Shown: one piece after another, positions 31,383-38,758 of the stretch
How the letters are laid out: every line of letters starts with the position of its first letter
Position numbering within the stretch: position 1 is the stretch's first letter
Assembly (NCBI RefSeq): GCF_000315545.1
Contig: NZ_JH992902.1
Span: forward strand, 1,260,470-1,324,469
Length of the DNA stretch: 64,000 nt
Source of the DNA: Selenomonas sp. F0473
GTDB lineage: Bacteria > Bacillota > Negativicutes > Selenomonadales > Selenomonadaceae
Reading direction: 5' to 3'
Translations under genes and position numbers: made by a program
Notes under the pieces: generated by a model
The model's database searches: none
What the model was told of the DNA's origin: nothing
What the model saw: only the letters and a program-made list of their open reading frames with translations

Positions 31383-32481
31383 AGCGGAACCTCCCCCCGC
31401 CGTATTTATACCATGCGGCGCACGTCCCCTCGACCGACACCATGCAGGGGCCGACCGCATGCTCCGGCACGCAGGCTCTGCCGAAGAGCCCGCAGTCCTT
31501 CGGCACGATCTTGCCGCGCAGCACCTCGCCGCAGCGGCAGCCGCGCCGCCCGTCGGGCACATCGGCGAGCGAGAGCGGCCGCGCGACGGCGAAATCATAC
31601 GCCGCATATTCCTTGCGCATCCGGAGCCCCGATGCCGGGATCATACCGAGACCGCGCCATGCGGTGTCCGCCGGCTCGTAGACGCGCTCCACCGCCTCTT
31701 GCGCCGCCGGGTTCCCCTCCGGGCGCACGACGCTCCCGTAGGCGTTCTCCACGCGCGCCTCGCCCGCCGCCAGTTGGCGCACGATCATGTGGAGCGCGCG
31801 CAGGATCTCGTCGGGGCGGAACCCGCCCACGACGCCCGGCACGCGATAATCCGCCGCGAGGAAGTCAAAGAGGCGCGTTCCCGTCACGACCGCCACATGC
31901 CCCGGCAGGAGGAAGGCGTCCACCTGTGCCGCGGGGTCATTGAGGAGCGCCCGCATCACGGGTGGCACGAGTTTCTGCGCCGAGAGCAGGAAGAAGTTCG
32001 AGAGGCCCTTTTGCTCCGCCGCGAGCACCGCCGCCGCCTCCGTGGGAGCGGTCGTCTCGAAGCCGACCGCGAGGAATACGACCTTTTTGTCCGGATGCGC
32101 TTCGGCCACGGCGAGCGCGTCAAGCGGCGAGTAGACCACGCGGACATCCGCGCCCGCCGCCTGCGCCGCCGCAAGGCTCGACGTACTCCCCGGCACCTTT
32201 AGCATGTCGCCGAACGTCGTGACGACGACGTCCTCCTGCCCCGCGTACGCGATCGCCGCGTCGATATAGGCGTCGTGCGTCACGCAGACGGGACAGCCGG
32301 GACCCGAGACGAGTTCGATTTCCTCCGGGAGGATTTGCCGCAGACCCGCGCGAAAAATCGCGACGGTGTGCGTTCCGCAGACCTCCATGATGCGGATGCG
32401 GCGCCCGAGTGGGGCAAGCAGGCGGCGCATGTCCGCCGTGACCTCCGCAGTCAGCGCGCGCATGTCGTTTGCCGTCTGCAT
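31372..32481 (-). CDS. hypD: Hydrogenase maturation protein HypD
   Basis: The 369-residue scaffold for Fe(CN)2CO assembly. The Cys motifs are present: IMEVCGTHT (about residues 33-41), GPGCPVCVT (about 60-68), the C-terminal [4Fe-4S] ligands in GCRCGEVLRGKIVPKDCGLFGRAC. Length is normal. The ATG at 32481 overlaps the hypC stop (TGATG), the usual hypCD coupling that keeps the HypC-HypD complex in balance. Confidence 0.95.
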   Translation of the reverse strand: MQTANDMRALTAEVTADMRRLLAPLGRRIRIMEVCGTHTVAIFRAGLRQILPEEIELVSGPGCPVCVTHDAYIDAAIAYAGQEDVVVTTFGDMLKVPGSTSSLAAAQAAGADVRVVYSPLDALAVAEAHPDKKVVFLAVGFETTAPTEAAAVLAAEQKGLSNFFLLSAQKLVPPVMRALLNDPAAQVDAFLLPGHVAVVTGTRLFDFLAADYRVPGVVGGFRPDEILRALHMIVRQLAAGEARVENAYGSVVRPEGNPAAQEAVERVYEPADTAWRGLGMIPASGLRMRKEYAAYDFAVARPLSLADVPDGRRGCRCGEVLRGKIVPKDCGLFGRACVPEHAVGPCMVSVEGTCAAWYKYGGGRFRYGA

Positions 32482-32726
32482 CAATGCGGCCTCAGCTCCT
32501 CAACCGTGCGCGGCGCGCCGCGCATCTCCGCGCGTAGCGCTTCCATGGCGCGCACCTCTTCCTCATCCACGATCTGCATCGCAAAGCCCGCGTGGACGAG
32601 CACGTAGTCCCCCACAGCCGCCTCCGGCAGGAGCATCAGGCTCGCCGCGCGGCGCACCCCCTGCACCTCCACCGAGGCAAGCTGATCTTCGATTGCAACG
32701 ACCCGAGCGGGTACTGCTAAACACAT
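32481..32726 (-). CDS. hypC: Hydrogenase maturation chaperone HypC
   Basis: An 81-residue protein starting MCLAVPARVV, with the essential Cys2 exposed after Met removal, and the family block VGDYVLVHAGFAMQIVDEEEV. HypC shuttles the Fe(CN)2CO unit from HypD to the large subunit precursor. First gene of the hypCDE unit, with GGAAGGGGAAA as ribosome site. Confidence 0.95.
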   Translation of the reverse strand: MCLAVPARVVAIEDQLASVEVQGVRRAASLMLLPEAAVGDYVLVHAGFAMQIVDEEEVRAMEALRAEMRGAPRTVEELRPH

Positions 32727-32756
32727 GGTATATATTTTCCCCTTCCCTTGCTGTTG

Positions 32757-32778
32757 TGACGCGGCATTTTCGCACTAC
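32757..32778 (+). repeat. Solitary end fragment of the dispersed repeat
   Basis: TGTGACGCGGCATTTTCGC matches the left arm of the family (GTGACGCGGGATTTTCGCGC) at all but one or two positions, with no right half. It lies between hypC and the divergent coiled-coil gene and is inverted relative to copy C on the other side of that gene. Confidence 0.5.
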
Positions 32779-32808
32779 GCATCCGAAGCGCCGCGTCGCC
32801 GATATGAT

Positions 32809-32836
32809 TTGTTTCCGGTTTCAATTATGATATAAT
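32809..32836 (+). promoter_or_regulatory. Promoter of the coiled-coil gene
   Basis: TTGTTT (32809-32814), 16 bases, TATAAT (32831-32836), about 62 bases before the ATG. Confidence 0.5.
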
Positions 32837-32897
32837 TAACATTACGATATTTCATCCGATAATTTGAGTGACGGGTCAATCGATACACGGAGGTACG

Positions 32898-33644
32898 ATG
32901 ATGAAAATTCAAGACGCGCGACCTTTCCTCGGCACGGATAATCATTCCGTCACGCACGGCGCAGCGCAGCGCCGCAAGGCGCCCGAGACCGTTCTTTCCC
33001 GCGCCGCCGAGGTATTTATCAGCAAACGGGGAGCAAAACTCCAACGGGACGCTGCCATTCCCGACGATCTCTTGACGCCCGCGGAACTTGCACTCGCCGC
33101 CGACGAAAAGGAACGGGAGGACAAGCAGGCAAAAAAAGCGCAGGCGAAGGAAATCGAAGAGCGCATCGCAAGCGATAAAACCCTTTCCGACGAGGATAAG
33201 AGCATCCTGCAAAAGCAGGCGGACAAGCTGAAGAAAGAGGGCATGACCGACGAGGACAAGCTCGCGCAGCTCTATAAAGAGCGCGGTGTTTGGGAGCGGC
33301 GTGCGGAAAACGATACCCTCGCCGCGGACGAACGGCAGGCGGCGTTCAACATGGTGCAGATTTACAGCGGCGACATCAGCCGACTGCAGTTTGCCATGAA
33401 GGGCGAAGAGATACACAAGATGTGCCTGCGCACCCAAGCGGTGCAGGAGCGCGCCGACCTCGAAGCCGCCGCCCAAAAGGAGCAGGAAAAGGTTGACGAC
33501 GCAATCAACCGGCCGTCCGGCGACGAGGCGAGCGCTCTTGAGACCTTGCTGAGATATGAAGCACAGCGCAAAGCCGCGAAGGATAAAGCTGCGGCGAGCG
33601 AGGCCCCCGCATCCGAGGGGCAGAGCAGAAAAACAAGTACATAG
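32898..33644 (+). CDS. Unknown coiled-coil protein inserted in the hyp cluster
   Basis: The 248-residue protein is rich in Lys, Glu, Ala and Gln with long heptad-like stretches (ADEKEREDKQAKKAQAKEIE; DKSILQKQADKLKKEGMTDE; AQKEQEKVDDAINR). There is no signal peptide or membrane segment. GGAGGTACG precedes tandem ATGs (32898 and 32901). It runs opposite to the hyp genes and splits hypF from hypC; an end fragment of the dispersed repeat lies on one side and a full copy on the other. The flexible N-terminus recalls the unknown proteins at 6339 and 7058. Not recognised. Confidence 0.65.
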   Translation: MMKIQDARPFLGTDNHSVTHGAAQRRKAPETVLSRAAEVFISKRGAKLQRDAAIPDDLLTPAELALAADEKEREDKQAKKAQAKEIEERIASDKTLSDEDKSILQKQADKLKKEGMTDEDKLAQLYKERGVWERRAENDTLAADERQAAFNMVQIYSGDISRLQFAMKGEEIHKMCLRTQAVQERADLEAAAQKEQEKVDDAINRPSGDEASALETLLRYEAQRKAAKDKAAASEAPASEGQSRKTST

Positions 33645-33700
33645 TGTGTTGTGTGCCGTTAGGAAACATCTTCTTGAGGAGGGCGTTTCCTTTTTTGTTG

Positions 33701-33829
33701 GCGTGATGCGGAAGTTTGGAGGCAGAGCAGGGAACAAGAAAAATACAAGCGAAGGCGTAGTTAAGAGCTGCGTTGAGCGCAGTATTTTTCGCAGTGACAC
33801 AGCTATGCGCCAAAATCCCGCATCACGCC
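33701..33829 (-). repeat. Dispersed 3'-end palindromic repeat, copy C (includes the end of hypF)
   Basis: The ends GCGTGATGCGG (33701-33711) and CCGCATCACGC (33818-33828) are perfect complements; inner arms GAAAAATAC (33738-33746) and GTATTTTTC (33782-33790) form a second perfect stem. The hypF stop codon (33803-33805) lies inside the repeat. Confidence 0.9.
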
Positions 33830-36190
33830 TATGGCGGCTTGTCCGTACGCAATCCCCCCGTCGTTCGGCGGTACGGTATGCGGCAGTAGGACGCGATACG
33901 CGCCCCTAATCTGCTCTAACAGCAGCTCGAGCAGCAGCGCATTTTGAAATACGCCGCCCGAGAGGGCAACGGTGCGGAGACCTGTCACGCGTGCGAGGCG
34001 GTCGAATATATCGCGTGTCGCGGCGGCGAGCGTCACATGGAAGTCGAGCGCCCGTCCCGCGCGTTCCTCTGCCGAAAGGCCCTCCGCCCCGTCCATCACC
34101 GCATGGAGCACGGGCAGAAAGTCAATTGTTATCGGCGCGCCGGTTTCCCCGGCACGCATATCGCCGCCGGGCAGCGCATCCCGCGCCCCGCCCCCATCCC
34201 CCCCGCGCACGGTATACGGGAGCACCCGCCCCCGCCGCCGCGCCCGGCGCGCCGCATGTTCGAGCTCGATTGCCGCCTGCCCCTCATACGCGTTCACATA
34301 GGAGACGCCGAGGAGCGCCGCCGCCGTATCAAAGAGCCGCCCGACGCTCGAGGTGAGCGGCGCACCCACGCCCGCCGCTGTCGCCTGCATGAGGAGGCGC
34401 CATCCGGGCGGGATCTGTGCGGCGAACGCGGGACACCGCGCCGCAAGCGCATCTCCATGCACGCCGTAAAGCACCCAAAGAGCCATGCGCCACGGCTCCT
34501 CCGCCGCCTTATCCCCGCCCGGCAGGGGCAGGTATGCAAAATGCGCACGTCGCTCATAGCCCGAGAGGTCGGCGACAAGGAACTCCCCGCCCCACGCGCA
34601 GCCGTCGTCACCGTACCCCGTGCCGTCAAACGCCGCGCCGAGCACGCGCTCCATGCAGCCGTGTTCGGCGAGCACCGCCGCGATATGCGCGTGATGATGC
34701 TGCACCTTGACGAGCGGAAGCCCCTCCGCCGCCGCGCGCGCCGCGAGGTACTGCCCCGACAGATACGCGGGATGCAGGTCGGCGGCGAGGAGCCGCGGCC
34801 GGACGTCGAACAGCCGCTCATAATGCGCGATCGTCCCCTCGTAGGACGCGCGCACCTTCGCATTCGTGAGGTCGCCGATGTGCTCGCTGAGAAACGCTTC
34901 GCGCCCGCGCGCGAGACAAAAGGTATTCTTTAACTCCGCCCCACCCGCGAGCACTGTGATATCGCTCTCAAAAGGAAGCGTTACGGGCGTCGGCGCGAAT
35001 CCGCGGCTCCGGCGCAGGATCATGCGCCCGCCCGGCGCCATCCGCACGACCGAGTCGTCCACGCGGTGCGCGATGACGCGGTTGTGTGCGAGTATCGCGT
35101 CGGCAATCACCCGGAGCTCCCGCTCCGCCGCCGCATCCTCATGGAGAATCGGTTCGCCGCTCATGTTCGCGCTCGTCATGACCCAGAGGTCGCCCGGCGC
35201 GAGCAGGAGGAGATGGACGGGCGCGTAGGGCAGCAGGACGCCGAGGTATGCGTTGCCGGGCGCGACGGCGGGTGCCGCGGCATCCGCCGCATCCTCTCGG
35301 CGGCGCAGGAGGACAATCGGCGCGACGGGCGAGGTGAGCCACCGTTCCTCATCCGCCGACACGACGCAAAGCCCGCGTACGGTCTCGATGCTCCCCGCCA
35401 TCACGGCGAGCGCCTTTCTCTCCCGATGTTTGCGCGCGCGCAGGCGCGTGACCGCCGCGTCGTTCCGGGCATCGCAGGCGAGATGATAGCCGCCGATGCC
35501 CTTGACGGCGACGATGCCGCCCGCCGCGATGATCCGCCGCGCCTCGGCGATGGGATCGCCCGCAAACGCCCCCGCCCCCGTCAGCAGACGGTACGCCGGG
35601 CCGCAGTCCACGCATGCATTCGGCTGCGCGTGGAACCTGCGGTCGGCGGGATCGTCATACTCCCTTTGGCACGCGCCACACATGCGGAACGCCGCCATCG
35701 TCGTCAGCGGACGGTCATACGGCACGCCGCGGATGATGGTGTAGCGGGGGCCGCAGTTCGTGCAGTTCGTGAACGCGTACCCGTACCGTCTGTCCCGCGC
35801 GTCCATGACCTCGCGCCGGCAGTCCGCGCAGACGGCGAGATCGGGGGAGACGAGCGTGCGCGGCGCATCCCCCGCGGGGCTGGGCAGGATACGAAACGCA
35901 TCCTCCCCCACGGGCGGCATCTCCCGGGCCGTCACTTCCGTCACGGAGGCAGCAAGCGGCGCTTCTGCGCGGAGCGCAGCGGCAAATGCATCGAGCGCCG
36001 CCGCGTTCCCCTCCGCCTCGATGCCGACGCCTGCGCTGTCGTTCAGCACAAAACCGCCGAGCCCATAGCGGGCGGCAAGCCGATAGACAAAAGGGCGAAA
36101 CCCCACCCCCTGCACGATCCCGGAGACACGAAAGGCGCGCCGCACTGCGGCGCACCCATTGATATCCGCCGCCGCCCTGCGCGCCGTCAC
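33803..36190 (-). CDS. hypF: Carbamoyltransferase HypF
   Basis: The 795-residue multidomain enzyme transfers carbamoyl from carbamoyl phosphate to the HypE Cys. Domains in order: acylphosphatase (RVSGIVQGVGFRPFVYRLA, about residues 20-38), two zinc-finger blocks (CADCRREVMD ... CTNCGPRYTI; CGACQREYDD ... CVDCGPAY), a YrdC-like ATP domain (GGIVAVKGIGGYHLACDA), and a Kae1/carbamoyltransferase domain (VQHHHAHIAAVLAEH; AFDGTGYGDDG; LSGGVFQN). It starts with a GTG overlapping the protease stop (GTGA). The last eight residues (GVMRDFGA) and stop are encoded by repeat copy C, so its original C-terminus may have been replaced. Confidence 0.96.
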   Translation of the reverse strand: MTARRAAADINGCAAVRRAFRVSGIVQGVGFRPFVYRLAARYGLGGFVLNDSAGVGIEAEGNAAALDAFAAALRAEAPLAASVTEVTAREMPPVGEDAFRILPSPAGDAPRTLVSPDLAVCADCRREVMDARDRRYGYAFTNCTNCGPRYTIIRGVPYDRPLTTMAAFRMCGACQREYDDPADRRFHAQPNACVDCGPAYRLLTGAGAFAGDPIAEARRIIAAGGIVAVKGIGGYHLACDARNDAAVTRLRARKHRERKALAVMAGSIETVRGLCVVSADEERWLTSPVAPIVLLRRREDAADAAAPAVAPGNAYLGVLLPYAPVHLLLLAPGDLWVMTSANMSGEPILHEDAAAERELRVIADAILAHNRVIAHRVDDSVVRMAPGGRMILRRSRGFAPTPVTLPFESDITVLAGGAELKNTFCLARGREAFLSEHIGDLTNAKVRASYEGTIAHYERLFDVRPRLLAADLHPAYLSGQYLAARAAAEGLPLVKVQHHHAHIAAVLAEHGCMERVLGAAFDGTGYGDDGCAWGGEFLVADLSGYERRAHFAYLPLPGGDKAAEEPWRMALWVLYGVHGDALAARCPAFAAQIPPGWRLLMQATAAGVGAPLTSSVGRLFDTAAALLGVSYVNAYEGQAAIELEHAARRARRRGRVLPYTVRGGDGGGARDALPGGDMRAGETGAPITIDFLPVLHAVMDGAEGLSAEERAGRALDFHVTLAAATRDIFDRLARVTGLRTVALSGGVFQNALLLELLLEQIRGAYRVLLPHTVPPNDGGIAYGQAAIGVMRDFGA

Positions 36191-36714
36191 AGCGCGTCCC
36201 CGGCGGCGCGGGGTACGGGGATAATCCCCCAGCGTACGAGCTCCTCCACCGCGCGCGCGGCAAAAGACGGCAGCGCAGCGGCCATCTCTGCACTGAGCGA
36301 GAGCCCCGCCGAAAGATCATACGGCTGCATACCGAGCACGACGACGTGCGGGATCGCGTGCCCCGTCACCGTCAGCCACGCGAGCACGTCCTGGATCCCG
36401 ATCTCGTGCGAGGAAAGTTTTTCCTGAAAATGCGCCGTAACCGCGTCGTCTTCGAATCGGCAGACCGTCCCCGGCAGCCCGTCGCCCGAAACGGCGTCGA
36501 GAATGAGCAAACGCTTCGTCCCGGTGACGAAATGCAAAAGTTCCGGTCCGAGGGTTCCGCCGTCCAGCAGGCGCACCTCCTCGGGGAAGTCGTACCGCGC
36601 CTCAAGATACTCCACGGCGCGGACGCCGAAGCCCTCGTCACTCAGAATGATATTGCCGATGCCGAGCACCGTGACGGGCGCGACATCGATCAGCGTATCG
36701 GCGGCGGCACTCAT
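36187..36714 (-). CDS. Hydrogenase maturation protease (HyaD/HybD family)
   Basis: A 175-residue endopeptidase that removes the C-terminal tail of the large subunit after nickel insertion. The N-terminus VTVLGIGNIILSDEGFGVRAVEYLE contains the Ni-binding Glu/Asp (SDEGFG), LLDGGTLGPELL and LLILDAVSGD supply the second acid, and IPHVVVLGMQP follows. The ATG at 36714 overlaps the hypB stop as ATGA, and its own stop overlaps the hypF start. Its substrate is the large subunit encoded at 38759-40672. Confidence 0.92.
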   Translation of the reverse strand: MSAAADTLIDVAPVTVLGIGNIILSDEGFGVRAVEYLEARYDFPEEVRLLDGGTLGPELLHFVTGTKRLLILDAVSGDGLPGTVCRFEDDAVTAHFQEKLSSHEIGIQDVLAWLTVTGHAIPHVVVLGMQPYDLSAGLSLSAEMAAALPSFAARAVEELVRWGIIPVPRAAGDAL

Positions 36715-37373
36715 CGTACATCTCTCTTTTTCGCCGCAGCCGCACGCAGCCACGCATACCACGCCGCAAGCCCCTCCTCCGTGCGGGAGGAGACGGGCAG
36801 GACGGCAATGCCCGGATGCAGCGCCTCGATGTCCCTCCGCGCCGCCGCCATATCAAAATCCGTATGGGGCAGGAGGTCGCATTTGTTCAGCACGGCGACT
36901 GCCGATTCCTTGAAAATGAGCGGATACTTGAGCGGTTTGTCGTCGCCCTCCGCAATGGAGAGGACGACTGCCTTCGCATCTTCGCCGAGCGCGAACTCTG
37001 CGGGACAGACGAGGTTGCCCACATTCTCTATGACGATGAGATCGAGCGCCGTGAGATCGAGCTGCGCAAGCGCCGCCGCGACCATCGACGCGTCGAGGTG
37101 ACAGCCGCCGCTCGTGTTGATCTGCACGACGGGCGCCCCGCAGCGCTCGATGCGCGCCGCGTCCTTGACCGTAAAGAGGTCGCCCTCGACGACCGCCATG
37201 CGCAGTTCACCCGAGAGCGCCGTGAGCGTGCGTTCAAGCAGCGTCGTCTTGCCCGCGCCCGGCGATCCGAGCAGGTTCAGTGCGTAAATCCCGCGGCGCG
37301 CAAAGAGCGCGGCGTTCTCTGCCGCCGCATTCTCGTTGCGTCCGAGGATGTCCGTCTTAACCAGTACCTTCAT
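36711..37373 (-). CDS. hypB: Hydrogenase nickel incorporation GTPase HypB
   Basis: The 220-residue SIMIBI GTPase delivers nickel with HypA. Walker A LLGSPGAGKTTLLERTL (about residues 33-49), metal/dimer motif INTSGGCHLDASM, and VIENVGNLVCPAEF are present. It lacks the N-terminal CxxCGC nickel motif found in many HypB proteins; that motif appears instead on the separate protein encoded at 37725. Located 6 bases after hypA. Confidence 0.95.
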   Translation of the reverse strand: MKVLVKTDILGRNENAAAENAALFARRGIYALNLLGSPGAGKTTLLERTLTALSGELRMAVVEGDLFTVKDAARIERCGAPVVQINTSGGCHLDASMVAAALAQLDLTALDLIVIENVGNLVCPAEFALGEDAKAVVLSIAEGDDKPLKYPLIFKESAVAVLNKCDLLPHTDFDMAAARRDIEALHPGIAVLPVSSRTEEGLAAWYAWLRAAAAKKRDVR

Positions 37374-37379
37374 CGTCCT

Positions 37380-37718
37380 CTATTCCATCTCTATGTAGTC
37401 CACGCGCATCTCGCGCCCGCGGATGAGTTCCATGCCGCCGCCGCAGTCCGGGCAGAAAAGATCCTGCGGACGGATCGTCCGCTCCCTGCCGCAGTCGTGA
37501 CAGCGCCCCGCGAGCGGCACGCGCTCCCATGTAAGCGCGGCATGCGCCGCAATCGTCCCCCGCACGAGGGCGTCAAACGCGAGAGACAGCGACGCTGTCT
37601 CAACGCCCGCGAGCTCCCCGAGGACGAGATGCACCTCGGCGATGCGGTGCGCGTCATGCCGCCGCGCATAGTCCATCGCGATGTCCACGATGCCCTCGGC
37701 GAGCGCCATCTCGTGCAT
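37380..37718 (-). CDS. hypA: Hydrogenase nickel chaperone HypA
   Basis: A 112-residue protein starting MHEMALAEGIVDIA, with the nickel-binding His2, and the zinc site of two CxxC pairs (GRCHDCGRE and LFCPDCGGG). It passes nickel to the large subunit together with HypB. It starts 6 bases after the preceding HMA-like gene and is followed by hypB. Confidence 0.95.
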   Translation of the reverse strand: MHEMALAEGIVDIAMDYARRHDAHRIAEVHLVLGELAGVETASLSLAFDALVRGTIAAHAALTWERVPLAGRCHDCGRERTIRPQDLFCPDCGGGMELIRGREMRVDYIEME

Positions 37719-37724
37719 TTCCGC

Positions 37725-37970
37725 CTAGAACTCCGCGACGAGACCGTGCGTCTCAAACATGCGCGCGATCTCCGTCAGCTTCGTCTTGGCAGGGTTGTAG
37801 TCGACCGTCGTCTCCCCGTCGTGCGTGTGGATGTGCACGTAGAGGACGCCGGGCAGCCCGAGCAGCGCCTGCTCGACCACAGCGGCGTTCTCCGAGGTGT
37901 AGCCGCGCACAAAGAATTGCATATGCGTCGTGCTCTCGGTGAGCTCGCCGCAGCCGCAGTCTTTACACAT
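37725..37970 (-). CDS. HMA-like protein carrying a HypB-type CxxCGC motif
   Basis: The 81-residue protein begins MCKDCGCGELTESTTHMQFF, nearly the N-terminal high-affinity nickel motif of many HypB proteins, and continues as a ferredoxin-like heavy-metal-associated fold (VVEQALLGLPGVLYVHIHTHD, then GETTVDYNPAKTKLTEIARM). The CxxC of a classic HMA loop is absent; metal ligands would be the N-terminal cysteines and HIHTHD histidines. The start at 37970 has AAGGAG 8 bases upstream. An alternative ATG at 38066 overlaps the cytochrome b stop and would add 32 residues. It sits between cytochrome b and hypA, so a nickel-handling role is likely. Confidence 0.7.
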   Translation of the reverse strand: MCKDCGCGELTESTTHMQFFVRGYTSENAAVVEQALLGLPGVLYVHIHTHDGETTVDYNPAKTKLTEIARMFETHGLVAEF

Positions 37971-38062
37971 AGTACCGTTCTCCTTCGGCGATGTGAGCGT
38001 GACCTGCCGCTTGAAGAAATTCCACGTGCGGCTCAGTATACGCTCACAATCATGCAGATTGA

Positions 38063-38746
38063 TCATTCTACGTCTCTCGCGTCCGCCGGCGTATGTCGGA
38101 GCAGCTTGCTGCCCGCGAACATACTCGAGACTTCCGCTTCTCCTTCCATAAATTCCGCGCGTACGACCATGTAAAAATGCCCGATGGCAAAGAGAACGAT
38201 CGCCCACGCCGTATAGTGATGCACGACGTGCGTCATATATTCGCCGCCGAGGATGCGGTTCACCCAGCCGAACAGGATCCCCCCGATTGCGCTCGGCTCC
38301 GTCATATTGTAGATCGCAAAGCCCGTCAGCACCTCGATCGCCACCAGCGCATAGAGTCCGGCGTACGAGCTGCGCGCCAAGGGGTTCCGCAGGAACGGCT
38401 CGTGCGAGGGTTTGACGAGCATGTAGTGGAGTGCAACGTCCATCATTTGGCGGTAGAAAATCGGCTTCCAAAAATGCGGAAACAGCCGGTCGCCGCGGTT
38501 GATGATAAACCCGTAAACGCGCCCGATGAAGCCCGCGCAGAACGCGAACGCCGCGACAAAGTGGATGTTGCGGATGAGGTTCATGAGGAGCGGCGAATAC
38601 GTGGGCTCCGTAAAGAGCATCGTCGGCGGCTTCGTGATGAGAAGCCCCGTGACGGTAAGCACGACGATCGCGCCTACCATCAGCCAGTGAAAGATACGCA
38701 GGAAGGGACTAAAGAGGTAGTATTCCTTCCGTTCTTCTTGTTTCAT
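38063..38746 (-). CDS. Ni/Fe-hydrogenase cytochrome b subunit
   Basis: The 227-residue di-heme membrane subunit has four main hydrophobic segments and the heme His residues expected of the HyaC/HydC family: FHWLMVGAIVVL, NIHFVAAFAFCAGFIGRVYG and THVVHHYTAWAIVLFAIGHFY. It passes electrons from the periplasmic small subunit to (mena)quinone. It is 12 bases downstream of the large subunit gene and overlaps the possible early start of the HMA-like gene. Confidence 0.93.
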   Translation of the reverse strand: MKQEERKEYYLFSPFLRIFHWLMVGAIVVLTVTGLLITKPPTMLFTEPTYSPLLMNLIRNIHFVAAFAFCAGFIGRVYGFIINRGDRLFPHFWKPIFYRQMMDVALHYMLVKPSHEPFLRNPLARSSYAGLYALVAIEVLTGFAIYNMTEPSAIGGILFGWVNRILGGEYMTHVVHHYTAWAIVLFAIGHFYMVVRAEFMEGEAEVSSMFAGSKLLRHTPADARDVE

Positions 38747-38758
38747 AATGCGCGCCCC

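Noticed and set aside
30375-31607. A 410-residue version of HypE
   Set aside because: The additional 75 N-terminal residues overlap hypD and lack HypE similarity; the normal MAHDVITLAHGAGG start is at 31382.
37725-38471. A 248-codon version of the HMA-like gene reaching into cytochrome b
   Set aside because: The first 135 or more residues are out-of-frame cytochrome b sequence; homology starts at MCKDCGCG, which has its own ribosome site.
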